The notes below the pieces were generated by a model. The model saw nothing but the letters and a program-made list of their open reading frames with translations, did not search any database and was not told the origin of the DNA. A stretch of DNA of 53,809 nt from Pelargonium nanum (Eukaryota > Streptophyta > Magnoliopsida > Geraniales > Geraniaceae): assembly GCA_036897485.1 (NCBI GenBank), contig JAYMTF010000103.1, positions 1 to 53,809 on the forward strand, given 5' to 3'. The translations under genes were made by a program, and so were the position numbers. The stretch's first letter is position 1; the number at the start of each line of letters is the position of its first letter. Below are positions 1 through 31,745 of this stretch, in pieces.

Positions 1-612
1 AAATTTAATTAGTTAGCTTCTTGGTGACCAGGAAATGCTAAAGCAACAGAAATGGTTCCATCTTTTGTCTCCACCACTAACAAACAGAAACAATATCAGT
101 CACTGGAAACAGAAATGACCACTATTTACCTCTTTTTTCTGCACAATAGTGTACAAGAAAATTATACTGTAAATAATTGTTATCAATTCAAATCTTTAGC
201 TATACATCATTCCCATTTCATCAAATATTGCCATGAAAGAGGGAAGACAATTAACCACAGAAAATAGCAGTTTTTTTTTCCTTCTCCAAGCCAATTGCAT
301 AATTTGAGCAAGTGATGAAAATTCATATAATAAGGGTTTATTAATTCTTAATATTGTTTTGTTATACACAATGTTAATTTGAGTGTTTTGAGGAAATACA
401 AAAAAATTAGCAAGAACACAATAAATATCTCTCCAATACATGGTAAAGAAGTCGATTGTTGACAGATAGATAATGAAATTAAAGCAGATGTAGAAAAAAA
501 AAATACTGAAATCCGAATAAGTGATTAAAAAGCTCAGAAAAATAGCAAATCAGAGAACAAGGTACAAAGAAAAGAGGCAGATCAGACATAAATTACCATT
601 AGCCTCCTCCAT
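1..612 (-). CDS. Guanosine deaminase (GSDA-like), 5' end only, runs off the window
   Basis: Exon 1 is 612..598/597 (ATG at 612..610; reads MEEAN) and ends at a GT donor at 596-595. Exon 2 starts at 76 after an AG and continues as VVETKDGTISVALAFPGHQE. The joined start closely resembles, from memory, the N-terminus of the plant guanosine deaminase encoded by Arabidopsis At5g28050, a cytidine/deoxycytidylate-deaminase-fold enzyme that converts guanosine to xanthosine in purine catabolism. The zinc-binding HAE and PCxxC motifs would lie left of the window and cannot be seen. Oddity: reading on from HQEA gives AN and then TAA at 11..9, with no GT donor after the conserved HQEA. The only GT nearby is at 28-27, inside the conserved stretch. 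The gene may use that donor, or may be a broken 5' fragment. Identification rests on about 25 residues. Confidence 0.6.
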
Positions 613-937
613 TAGTAGAATTGGGCAAGAAAGTGAGTGAAGCTCAAGAAATGGGCAATGAAGAAACCAGAAAGAAGGCCAGAAATTTACAACCAACCAC
701 TGATGGAGAGAGAGAAAAAAGGGCAAAGAAACAAAAGAGCACCTTTGAAACCAACAAAGGTAATAAAAGAATTAAATAATAATAATAATTTAATAGATAA
801 ACAATATTAAAGAGAATGATTCAACCTTCTTTGGTTAAATTCATAAGGGTCAATAATGGAAGGTCGCGTTGGTAAATCCATGCGCAAAAACAGCATGAAC
901 AGAGAAGAGCCACGAGTCCACAAAGTTTCATCAGCTG

Positions 938-991
938 GTCAAGTACCTGAATCAGCAGAGACACAACTGTGTAGTCAAGTACCTGAATCAG
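938..991. repeat. 18-bp direct repeat, 36-bp period
   Basis: GTCAAGTACCTGAATCAG occurs at 938-955 and exactly again at 974-991. It sits in the intergenic region between two divergent genes. No function is evident. Confidence 0.9.
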
Positions 992-1375
992 TCATTATAC
1001 ACAATCAAAGAACATGCAATTATCAAAACAAATGAAAAAAAAAGTGTGCGAACAAGTATGAAAACCAAACCCACCTACTTTTCATGTCCAACCTCAAACT
1101 TTTGACCTTTCTTGGCCTTTAGATAACATAAATTTGTGGCAATTCAATTAAAAAACCCAAGACTTCTTCATCACGTTTGAAACCTGATGCAACTTTCTTC
1201 ATTGATTTATATATTCTTCTAGAGATTTAAAAATCTTGTCTTTTCGGTTCAAAAGATGAAGTTTTCATTAGAAAAACAAGTTATGCATGCATGGGAACCA
1301 CATGTGTATCTTTCCGACCACGGCGTGTCATTTGAGTCAATATTTTCAAGCTAATCAATCTTTTACTCCCAACTC

Positions 1376-1383
1376 TATAAATA
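1376..1383 (+). promoter_or_regulatory. TATA box of the IST1-like gene
   Basis: TATAAATA lies 62 bases upstream of the IST1-like ATG, which would place transcription start near 1405-1415 and leave a short leader. Inferred from motif and position only. Confidence 0.55.
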
Positions 1384-1444
1384 TGATGCTCTCTGTTTTT
1401 TATATGAAACCAAACTAAAAACAAAGAATCAAGAAGAAGCAGAG

Positions 1445-1633
1445 ATGGGTCGGAAACTAGACGCAGTGCTAAGAAGAGGCTTCAAGACCTCTAAATTCAA
1501 GACTCTTGCGAAGCTTGCCATCGCGAGAATCGCAGTACTCAAGAACCAGCGCCAGCTGCGCTTCTCTCAGGCCCGGACTGATGTCGTTCAGCTCCTAAAC
1601 CTTGGCCATCAAGATCGCGCTCTCTTGCGGGTA

Positions 1634-1665
<32 letters not shown>

Positions 1666-2807
1666 GCTTTTTTTTGTGAGCTTTGATCGATGAATATTTC
1701 AAATATGTACTAATTAGTGAATGTTAAGTACTATAGGTAGAGCTTGTGATAAAGGAGCAGAACATGTTGGATGTGTTTGGCATGATAGAGCATTATTGCC
1801 ATCTCTTGATGGAAAGGGTCTTCATCATTCAAAACAACAGGTCAGTACCTTATTAATCAAGAATTGAAAGCTCGTTGCTGTGTATAGTACATACTGATGT
1901 AATGTTTACTATAGGGAATGTCCGGACGAGCTACAGGAAGCAATATCGAGCTTGATCTTTGCTGCATCGCGATGCGGGGAATTCGCTGAGCTTCAACGAA
2001 TTAGTAAGATTTTCACATCAAGATTTGGGAAAGAGTTTGCTGCTCGTGCTGTAGAGTTGCGCAATAGCTGTGGAGTGAGTCCTAAGGTATGGATCAAATT
2101 GGTCAATTCAGATTAAACTATAAGCTGTAAACTGATTGTGAATATTTCTTAGATCATTTTCTAATGACAAATCATGTTTTTGTTGATAGATTATACAAAA
2201 GATTTCAACAAGACAGCCAAGCCTGGAGAGCAGACTGAAAATGCTCAAGGAAATTGCCTCTGAGTGCAACATTACTTTGAAATTGGAGGAAGATGAGAAG
2301 TTGGATGTAAACCAGAAGCAGAAAGAGCCAAAACCATCTGATCAAGACTCAAATCATGAAGAACTTTACAAACCCGATTCGAGACATGTTAACACACAAA
2401 ATTTGCTGATAGGGTGGGGTACAAGAAATGAGGAAGATGATGATAAGACACTCTCGGAATCGATGCGAGCAAGGAGGAAATATGGGGATGTAGCTACTGC
2501 AGCCCAAGAAGCTTTTGAATCAGCAACTTGTGCTGCAGTAGCTGCAAGAGCTGTGGTTGTACTTTCAAGAGACAATGACTCCCATAATCAGCAACTGATG
2601 ATCAAATGTGGATCAGCACATTATAATCACAGCTCATTTAGCTCAAAATCTGAGGAAGGCATAACAAAAACAGAAATGGAAAGGACAGTATCAGTATCAG
2701 TCTCAGCAGCAAGTTCAGAGTCAGAAGAGACAAGCATCAGTAACCAAAGTGAACCTTGCCGTGACTTGATTCTTTATGGAACTATTGGTGAAGTCACTTG
2801 CAGATAA
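1445..2807 (+). CDS. IST1-like protein (regulator of Vps4 in the multivesicular body pathway)
   Basis: Four exons, 1445-1630, 1737-1840, 1915-2086 and 2190-2807, join in frame to 359 aa. The first 175 or so residues form an IST1/Vps Ist1 domain: a basic helical start (MGRKLDAVLRRGFKTSKFK), then the helices around LAIARIAVLKNQRQ, ARTDVVQLL and ECPDELQEAISSLIFAASRC. The rest (about 190 residues) is acidic, Ser/Glu-rich and low complexity with an Ala-rich patch (about residues 263-287), as in plant IST1-like (ISTL) proteins. In the family, IST1 binds ESCRT-III and Vps4/SKD1 and tunes sorting into multivesicular bodies on late endosomes. The short intron 1 (106 nt) carries an AT microsatellite seven bases after its donor. 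The start is the only in-frame ATG before the domain. Which of the many ISTL paralogues this is cannot be settled here. Confidence 0.88.
1638..1665. repeat. (AT)14 microsatellite in intron 1 of the IST1-like gene
   Basis: A perfect run of 14 AT units begins seven bases after the exon 1 splice donor. It makes up about a quarter of the 106-nt intron. Confidence 0.95.
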
Positions 2808-3412
2808 TCTATGCATATATGCCAATTTTGATCATGGCTAGTGATATTTAATAGTTAATGTAATTGCTCTGGATTAATATTCAGTTATTCCTTTGTTTGT
2901 TTGTAACTCTTTATGGTAGACTCTAAATAAGATCATAAGTGTCCGTGGAGCCACGATTTTGTTTTCCTAAGATGGAGGTAATCACGTGGCACTCGGGCGC
3001 CAGATGTCATGTAGTTGTTCGTTAAGTCGACTTATGATTTTTCGGGTAACATCATTGCGTACTTTCATTCCATTAGTCTTCGAAACAGAAATGCGTTAGA
3101 CTCAACAACGTGTTGATACAACATAGTCCAAAACTAACATGTATACCAGAACAAAACGAGAAGGTCATGGACAGTCACACTATTTACAGGTTTTTATAAT
3201 TTTGTGGTTCAAGAATCAAAATATTTCTTGAGATTTAGGAGATTATAAAATGAAATTGGTTGACTTTAATAAATTATAAAAAATGTGCTCACAACTGAGA
3301 GCCGGAAACTAGCTAGCAACTTCCTTCCAAGTTCCTACGAATATGTAAGCAAAATGATGAACAAATTTCAAGAAACCAACAGACTCAAAAGAATTTTTCA
3401 AAAACAAAAAAT
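2808..3412. other. Intergenic: IST1-like 3' end and serpin upstream region
   Basis: No coding exon is seen in these 605 bases. A CACGTGGC G-box/ABRE-like site lies at 2993-3000, in a locally GC-rich patch (about 2945-3030) about 420 bases upstream of the serpin start. Its regulatory role is only inferred. Confidence 0.45.
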
Positions 3413-4808
3413 ATGGAGAGACCATCAAGAAAAAGAAAATTCACAGCAATGGAGTCTTCTCCAACAGTACCCATCGCCACCAATCATTTTTCGAAGCAGA
3501 ACTTTTGTATGCAGATGGCTCATCATCTGATGCTCAAAGAAACAGAGGAGGGCTCTAAGAATTTAGTGTTCTCTCCTTTATCTTTCCATCTGATGCTGAG
3601 CTTCTTGGCTGTGGGTTTCAAAGGCCGTACCTTAAAGCAGCTTCTTCTCTTTCTGGAAGCAAACAGTGTTGAGGATCTCAATGATATGTCTTCAAGGATC
3701 GCTCCGCTCGCATCGCCGGCCGATGAAAACGACGCCGCCGCGCCGCTGCTCTGTTTTGTTAATGGCGCTTGGGTGCACCAAGAACTTACTTTCAGGCCTT
3801 CTTTTAAGAGGACTGTTGAAGGTGTTTACAATGCTGTGATCCAGCAAGTTGACTTTGAAAATAAGGTATTTTTCTTTCTGTTGAGCCCATTATTGAAATT
3901 TCACGTGGTATCAAAACTGGTTTTATCTAGACTTGTGGGTCTCCGGCCCGCTTGGAGATGATCATATCTGCGATGGTCCACGTGTGAGAAAATATTCATG
4001 TGACAATTCACTTTTTTTTCAGGCAGATGAATCTATAAATGAAATAAATTTATGGATTGCAAATGCAACAAAAGGACTTATAAAGAACTTGCTCCCACCA
4101 AAGTCCATAACCCAAGTAACAGCAGTGGTCCTTGCAAATGCTCTCTACTTCAAAGGCTCATGGGCTCAAACATTTGATGCATCAAAAACACAACACAGAA
4201 GCTTCCATCTTCTCAATGGCCAAGTAGTTCAAGCTCCATTCATGACCAATAAAAACACCCCCCAATGCTACACTTCCTTTCCCAATGATGGTTACAAAGT
4301 TTTGAAAATTCCCTACAAAACTGGCCAAGACACTAGGCAGTTTTCCATGTATTTTTTTCTACCTGATGCAGCTGATGGGTTGGGGAATTTAGTGCACAAG
4401 ATCAAGTCAAATCCCAAAATCTTGGATAAGCAAATTCGGTTTGAGCACGAGATGATCCAAGATTTCTGGATTCCGAGGTTCAAGTTCTCGTATGAATTCG
4501 AAGGTTCAGATGTTGTGACTGAGTTGGGATTAGACCTGCCATTCAAGAAACTGATGGAGTTAACTGAGATGGTCGCGGGGAAGCCGCTTGTTCTAACTAA
4601 GATGTTTCACAAAGCTTGTATTGAGGTTGATGAAGAAGGAAGTGCAGCTGCAGCTAGCACTGTTGCTATATGTATACAACAATGTTGTCGAGTCCCAGAG
4701 CCAAGGTTTGTAGCAGACCATCCTTTCATGTTCATGATCAAGGAGGAGACATCTGGACATGTGTTCTTCACTGGAGTTGTGCTCAACCCACTCTCATCAG
4801 ATTGTTGA
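3413..4808 (+). CDS. Plant serpin (serine protease inhibitor family)
   Basis: Two exons, 3413-3865 and 4023-4808, join in frame to 412 aa. A second in-frame ATG at 3449 gives 400 aa, nearer the usual plant serpin length of about 390; I kept the longer form because the extra RKRK stretch is open. Serpin landmarks are NLVFSPLSFHLMLSFLAVG near the N-terminus, VLANALYFKGSW, the hinge EVDEEGSAAAAST, and FVADHPFMFMIKEETSGHVF followed by a GVVLNPL strand. The single intron falls after the FENK region, where other plant serpins (LP-serpin/Z type) also have one. There is no signal peptide, as expected for these cytosolic inhibitors. The reactive loop after the hinge reads VAICIQQCCRVPEPR; the usual Leu-Arg at P2-P1 is missing and three cysteines are present. 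Inhibitory activity is therefore uncertain. Confidence 0.92.
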
Positions 4809-5583
4809 AGTCTTCTTCAAAATGTGTAACTAATAATTATGCTTATCATTTTGCAAGAACACAAACTATTTGTTGCTGAGAATTTTATATGTTTACTGAA
4901 GTACATGATCAACTTTATCTTGAAATGTGTTTTTTAGTTACTTAATTGGGACATGTATGGCAAATGTCAAGGCTCTTAGAAGCCTCTACCGCTTGGAGTA
5001 GCGTTTTTGACATTATACTTTACTCAGTAAGGCGAGGAGCCTCTGAGGTGGCCTGACGGGATGACGTAAGCTTTTATACGTGTTCATTAGATGTCTTGAC
5101 CTTCCCCGAACCCTTAGACGTGTCCCGGACATGACGGAGCAGACCAAACAAGTACTTGGGTGTGATCATGTCGTGACACAAGAAAAACATGTCGCAACAC
5201 ATTAGTGACAGAGTCTTCGGCTGGTCTTAGATGAGCTCACTGGTGTGCCTTGGGCGTGACCATGTCGTGACACAAGAAAATGTGAGTTGGGAGGAAGTCC
5301 GAGGAGCCGGGTCCAGAAGCAAGCCCGCGGAGCCGCGTTCATTGGTACAAAACATTAAGTGTTTTCAATGATTTAAACGTATGTCATGCTACATATGCTG
5401 AACAGAATTACACACAAACACATCCATAATTCTTGGAGAATGAAAAATGTATGATCATGTAACCAACTTATTAACAACTTTTCCATACATTCACAACACA
5501 TCAACAATCATCACCATAGTCTCTTGTTTCAGATAAAATAAATAAACACCAAACCCAACCAGTCATATATATCAGAAACCAAA
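4809..5583. repeat. Intergenic with GC-rich, repeat-like segment (about 4960-5345)
   Basis: No gene is seen. The central part is clearly more GC-rich than its surroundings and contains an imperfect 32-bp direct repeat (5155-5186 and 5249-5280, two mismatches, 94-bp period) built on ATGTCGTGACACAAGAAAA. The composition and repeat suggest a fragment of a transposable element, perhaps LTR-derived, but no coding domain or clear ends are visible. Confidence 0.5.
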
Positions 5584-6038
5584 ATGGCTCGTCTTGTACT
5601 AAAGCTATTTCTCCTAATCGTTTCGGGTTTCAGGACGAGCCATAGCTTCGTTCCTGAATGCGAGGTTGTATATGAGAACTTCCCTTATTGCTTAAAGTTC
5701 CTAATGGAGCTGTCTCCGAAGCCAACACTGGATTGTTGTCTCAGCCTCTACACACTCAAAATGGTGGCCAAAGCCGATCCGCATAACCCGAGGATGATAT
5801 GTTCGTGCATAGAGTTCATGGTTAGAGGAAGCGAGCCGCCACTCAGTGCCTCGAGAATTCAAGATCTTCAAACCATTTGCAGATCTCATTTGAGCTTTCC
5901 AATCTCAGAAAACATGGATTGCAGCAAGTAATTACAATCTCTAACTACACTCTATATTTAACAAGCTTTGATTTTCATTCATGTATTTATAATTAATTGT
6001 TTGATTTGTTCTTTTTTCGATCTTGGTGCAGGGTTTGA
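5584..6038 (+). CDS. Non-specific lipid transfer protein, type 1-like
   Basis: Exon 1 is 5584-5927 and exon 2 is 6032-6038; splicing gives a 116-aa precursor ending DCSKV. A hydrophobic signal peptide (about residues 1-22, MARLVLKLFLLIVSG...) precedes a perfect eight-cysteine frame: C-X9-C-X14-CC-X20-CSC-X23-C-X13-C, the spacing of type 1 nsLTPs. The intron a few bases before the stop is typical of the family. Family role: small secreted apoplastic proteins that carry acyl lipids for cutin or wax deposition, signalling or defence. Divergences: the residue between C5 and C6 is Ser rather than the usual Asn, and the usual DR-containing motif before CxC is ADPHNPRMI, so lipid binding may differ. 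If the intron is retained, translation stops one residue earlier. Confidence 0.85.
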
Positions 6039-7036
6039 TTCATGGAACCTTGGTTCTCGTAGCATTTTGATGTGAACAATGAATGTATTGTAGTCCTGTA
6101 CTAATTTGATAATGCAAAATATTGATGTAATTATTGGTTTGGTTAATAAAATCCATGTCCATTGATGCCAAATTTTGGTCTTTTGTCAAAAGAGAATGAG
6201 AAATAATCACTAATAAATAGATCTTGAACACCATTAATGATTTTGCTTCAAGTAAGGGCTTGCATGATCGAATTATAAAGATGAAAAAAGAGAATGAGAA
6301 ATAAACTCATATGCGTTGAAGATCAGGCAATTTTAACATTCATGGTTTGAGATTTCAAGTGAGAAAGAGAGATCAAAGATTGAAGAGTCGTTTTCTTCAA
6401 CTCAAGTGGAGACGAAACATATCTCAAGAAACAGAGCGTGTTATGAAATGAATAATGAGAGTGTTACATACAAATAGTAAATGAGAGTGTTGTTTATAAA
6501 TTGTGATTTATTTTTGTCAGAGAAATTATTGTATGGTATTTTCACATTAGTGACATATATAAATGAAAAATGACGACTAAAGAGTAAAAAGACGATAATT
6601 CATGAATCAAACTGCGTTATAACGTGACTTATATAATTATGCAACAATATTATTAGAGAAAGCGACATGGGTTTAGGAACAAGATGTAACATATTTCCTC
6701 ATGAAAAGTGAATCAAATTCATGTGGCACGACTTTACTAAAAGTCCCAAAAAGAAAATAAAAATGACGAAAGCATAAGCAAATTGACACTAATTCTAGCT
6801 TGGCCAAAAAGCAAAGCACTAATCCTAATTTTGTTCATCGGCTCAACCCCAAATTCCCCCCTCACCGCCTTTAAACATCTCATCAACCATCTCATTATCT
6901 CTCTCCTCCATTACATAAACCCTCTCTCTCTCTCTCTCTTAAAACTTCCACACTCTTCTTCTTCCTCTTCCTCTTCTCTTCCAGTCTCATGTACTGATCG
7001 TCCCCAAGCTACGCTGCTCGATCCTCCGGCCCTCTC
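6039..7036. promoter_or_regulatory. Upstream region and leader of the BIG gene
   Basis: These 998 bases hold the lipid-transfer 3' end and then the BIG promoter. From about 6890 the sequence becomes pyrimidine-rich, with a CT run at about 6922-6940, typical of a plant leader. A minimal upstream reading frame (ATG TAC TGA, 6989-6997) lies 39 bases before the BIG start. No other gene is seen. Confidence 0.5.
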
Positions 7037-28474
<21,438 letters not shown>

Positions 28475-31363
28475 GGATCAAGACTGAATTAGGAGCATAA
28501 TGTGTTGTGTTGTATTGTATTGTATGGTAAATATATTTTTAGGTGGTGAGGTTCTCATGCACTTGTTGTCATTTCACTGCATGGCATTTGTTTCATACCC
28601 CAGGAAAGGATTTGATTGAAAGAACTGTGGATGGTAGTTTCCAGTTGAGTCTGTTCACTCAACACATAGCTCTTTTGGCAATGAAATATGGCTTTTCCCA
28701 TATAATACAGTCTCATTTGCTCCTTATTTTCTCTATTTCCCTCTAGATCATCTATTAGGAATCAATCGCTGGGCGGATATGGGGCATGGAATGCCGATTC
28801 CATTCCCGTTCCTGTGGAGACTATTTTAAACCCGTTTACGTCTTTGTTCCGCTCAAGCAAAGATTCTCCACCCCACACGGAATGGATATTTGCGAGTTGC
28901 GGATTTTCTCCGGTTACGAACATCCCTAGCTTAAATGAGCCTACAACATTAAAGATGACAGCTATACGAATATTGGGAGTCTCTGAAGTGAAGCTTATCA
29001 ACAAAAGCCTGACAGTAGCAGTAAATTATGTAAAGAACCCACCATGTGATATCTGTACAAAATTCATTTATTACTTCTCTCTACCATCCCTTCCCAAATC
29101 TTCCAACCTCTTCTTCAATTTACACTTCACCACAAATATATAATTGCTCTATCCTTGCTGTACTGTGAAGCCAAAAATATCACGTGCTTTTTTATTATTG
29201 GCTGGGCAGAATATAAATTTTAAAAAAGGTCACTGGGTCCACCTCGCAATATGATTTACTCATAGAAAATAAGTATAGTAGTAGTTAAACAAAGGAAGTG
29301 ATTTCTGGATGGTTGATAGAAAAATAAAGGTAATGTATTATTGTAATGGGACAATGATAAAAGTTCATAGTCCTTTTCTTCAAATTTATGATAAGACTTT
29401 TGGTTAAAATTATTGGTAACATATTCCTAACCTTCTTTCTCTTTAAATTCACCACTCGTTTAAGTTTGATCACATACATATTAACAAGTAGGTACTTTCC
29501 AAACTTGCAACTCACCTGCAATTCCCACCCATTAAATTACAATCAAATTCACATGTCTTATGAAATAACCAAACTTAGAGATGGTCATGACGCGTGAAAA
29601 AACCGCAACCCGCAAATACCCGTTTCATGTGGAGCAAGGAATCCCCACTTAAGCGGAAAATGTTTTTGTTTTTATAGTTACCCATTTAATACTGATTGTT
29701 AATATAATAAAAAAACTGATAATTTCGCAACAAGATTTTAAATGTCAAGATATGTATTTTGAGTGAGCCTGAGCGACTGCAACTACAAAAAACATGTTAT
29801 GTTATGTTATGCCGGTGAATTAAAGGTGCAAATAAATGGAAAATTGGGACAAAAACAGGAGAGAAAATAATTTTTAGAAAAATAAAAACATTTCCAGAAG
29901 ATGCATGACTTTGAGCATGAACATGACCCACAAATTAACTTTTCCCCAGAATTTTCCATGTATTAGCTGCATGGATTGATAATCTGAGTTGATTAGGAGG
30001 AATCATGGGAGGTTTGGTCACAGCTGTAAAATCCAAAAAATACCAACCTTTGGTGTTTAAGCAAATAGATAAACTTACATTATATTATACGAAAACGGAA
30101 CACGAATCACTACTTTACAAATATGCTGCTAGCTAGGGAATTTGTTGGCTCATGTTCATCTGAATTAATCTGATTTATATAATTATATATAATAAAAATC
30201 TAAAGCACAATATTTTTATTTAGATTGAGGAAATAATTATATTCTACAAACTTTTTTAAATACCACATATATTCATCTTAATTAATTTTCTGTGGAAAGA
30301 AGTTATATTTACAAATTAATACGCTATTATTAATTTCTATATGTGTATATTAGAGATGGAATTTTAAGTTGAGATTATTTTGGTCATTAAAGTGATCTAA
30401 ATAATTTAACGTGAAGCTTGAATCAATTTGGATAACTGGACAATTGCTAATTTTTTGGCATTTGTTAATTAAAACAATTTATGAAACATTTTCAAACTAG
30501 GATAATCCAATGATTTCTGATTTTAAATCTTGAAATGCCTAGTTGTTAATGTAATTAGTTTCTAATTCTGCTAAAATGAAATAAAACATCATTCTTTTTC
30601 TATCTGTTTTCAATCCTAGATAATAAAAAGTCAAAATATAGAATTTATCCCAAACAAATTTTCAATTAAAAAGCAAAATTCCAGGGTTGGAAAAACAAAA
30701 ATGGGTCAAAACAAGATCAAATCAAAACAGTTTCGATTTCAAATATTGACACAGAAATAAATAAAAACACTATAAGTGGACAAGAATTGAATTCCAAAAT
30801 GTGGAATTGGGTGGAGGCAATAACAAATATACCCACACAGCACAGTTACTATTTTGACGTCTCTCACAGACTGTAAAATGCCACACTTGTTGCGCCTCAA
30901 TTTCTGGCTTCTTCATTTTTCTCTTTCTTTTCCTTTTTGCCGTTAAAACGTAGAAACCACTTCTCATTCTCTGTCTCTATTTTTCACACACACTCTCCGG
31001 CGGCCTCCTCGCCGGGATCTGCTCGGAAAATCCTCCGGTTAACCGAGAGAATCTACCCTCTTCGCAGTTTCCATTTTGCTGAAACGCCATTGTGGAGTTG
31101 CTCTCAGGATTGAGCCAAAAGGTGTCGGTTGTTGAGTGAAGTTGTTGAAATTTGGCTGTATCTTTTCTGGGTTTTGTATAGATTGGTAATGTACGAATAA
31201 TTGGTGAATGGGTAAGTAAAAAGTTTTGATCTTGTTTAATATCTGGGTCTTTTTTTCTTAAATAGGCGGATTAAGGTTTAGTTTAATTTTGCTTAATTAG
31301 TGGTTTGTTATTTTGTTTTATTCTTCAGATATTGCAGCAATCTGCTTGGTGGAGCTTTACAAG
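28475..31363. other. Intergenic between BIG and the plus-strand GT106 gene, plus that gene's leader
   Basis: Almost 2.9 kb without a recognisable coding exon. The first few hundred bases are the BIG 3' end. About 28760-29000 is more GC-rich and looks repeat-derived (ACCCGTTTACG- and CCGTTCC-type text), with similar wording at 29590-29660, but no ends were found. 29900-30700 is AT-rich and featureless. From about 30960 the pyrimidine-rich leader of the GT106 gene begins; a GT-AG intron at 31212-31328 probably interrupts it. Confidence 0.5.
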
Positions 31364-31745
31364 ATGACAATGCCAATTGCTTGTGGTGGTGTGATTGTGC
31401 TGTGAGCCTATGAGAGCTGGGTTTGGTTATTTTATTGCTGAGTTTTGTAAAAATCGAGGAAGGTTTGGTATTTCGAGGCATTTTGTTATGTTAATTTAGT
31501 TTTTGGAGCAGCAGCTTGTCTTTGTATGTGAAGATAACATTTTTTAGCTTGCAATACTCGTTTGTTTCAGAGTTTTGCATTATATTGATCTTTGAGAAAT
31601 TAAGTTTTGTGTTGCTGCTAATCTGGCTTTGAAGAGGCTTCAACCCGGTGGGTTTAAAGCGGTTGAGGGCTTTTCTAGAGCTGAAGCTTGCCAATATACT
31701 TGAATTGATTGAATTTGAGAAATGGTGTTACAATGGCTAAAGTAA
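31364..31745 (+). promoter_or_regulatory. Three upstream open reading frames in the GT106 leader
   Basis: The probable second leader exon (from 31329) contains uORFs at 31364-31405 (13 aa), 31410-31499 (29 aa) and 31722-31745 (7 aa). The last one overlaps the main start at 31733 in another frame. If the leader is transcribed as inferred, these would be expected to lower translation of the main frame. No peptide conservation could be tested. Confidence 0.5.

Larger units (their letters stand above)
613..1444. promoter_or_regulatory. Shared upstream region between the deaminase (-) and IST1-like (+) genes
   Basis: These 832 bases lie between two start codons facing away from each other, so they should hold both promoters and both leaders. 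No coding exon was found. The only structures seen are an 18-bp direct repeat (938-991), annotated separately, and a TATA-like box close to the IST1-like start. Confidence 0.5.

Noticed and set aside
28760..29000. Possible retrotransposon coding fragment
   Set aside because: The text is GC-rich and repeat-like, but no protease, reverse transcriptase or integrase motif appears in any frame.
28814..29143. 109-aa plus-strand open frame after BIG
   Set aside because: No family resemblance, no codon pattern of a real exon, and located in repeat-like text.
30006..30137. 43-aa open frame beginning MGGLVTAV
   Set aside because: Short, in AT-rich intergenic DNA, without supporting promoter or homology that I recognise.
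31709..31732. Upstream non-ATG extension of the GT106 frame
   Set aside because: It would start at TTG; the ATG at 31733 is normal and gives the expected short cytosolic tail.
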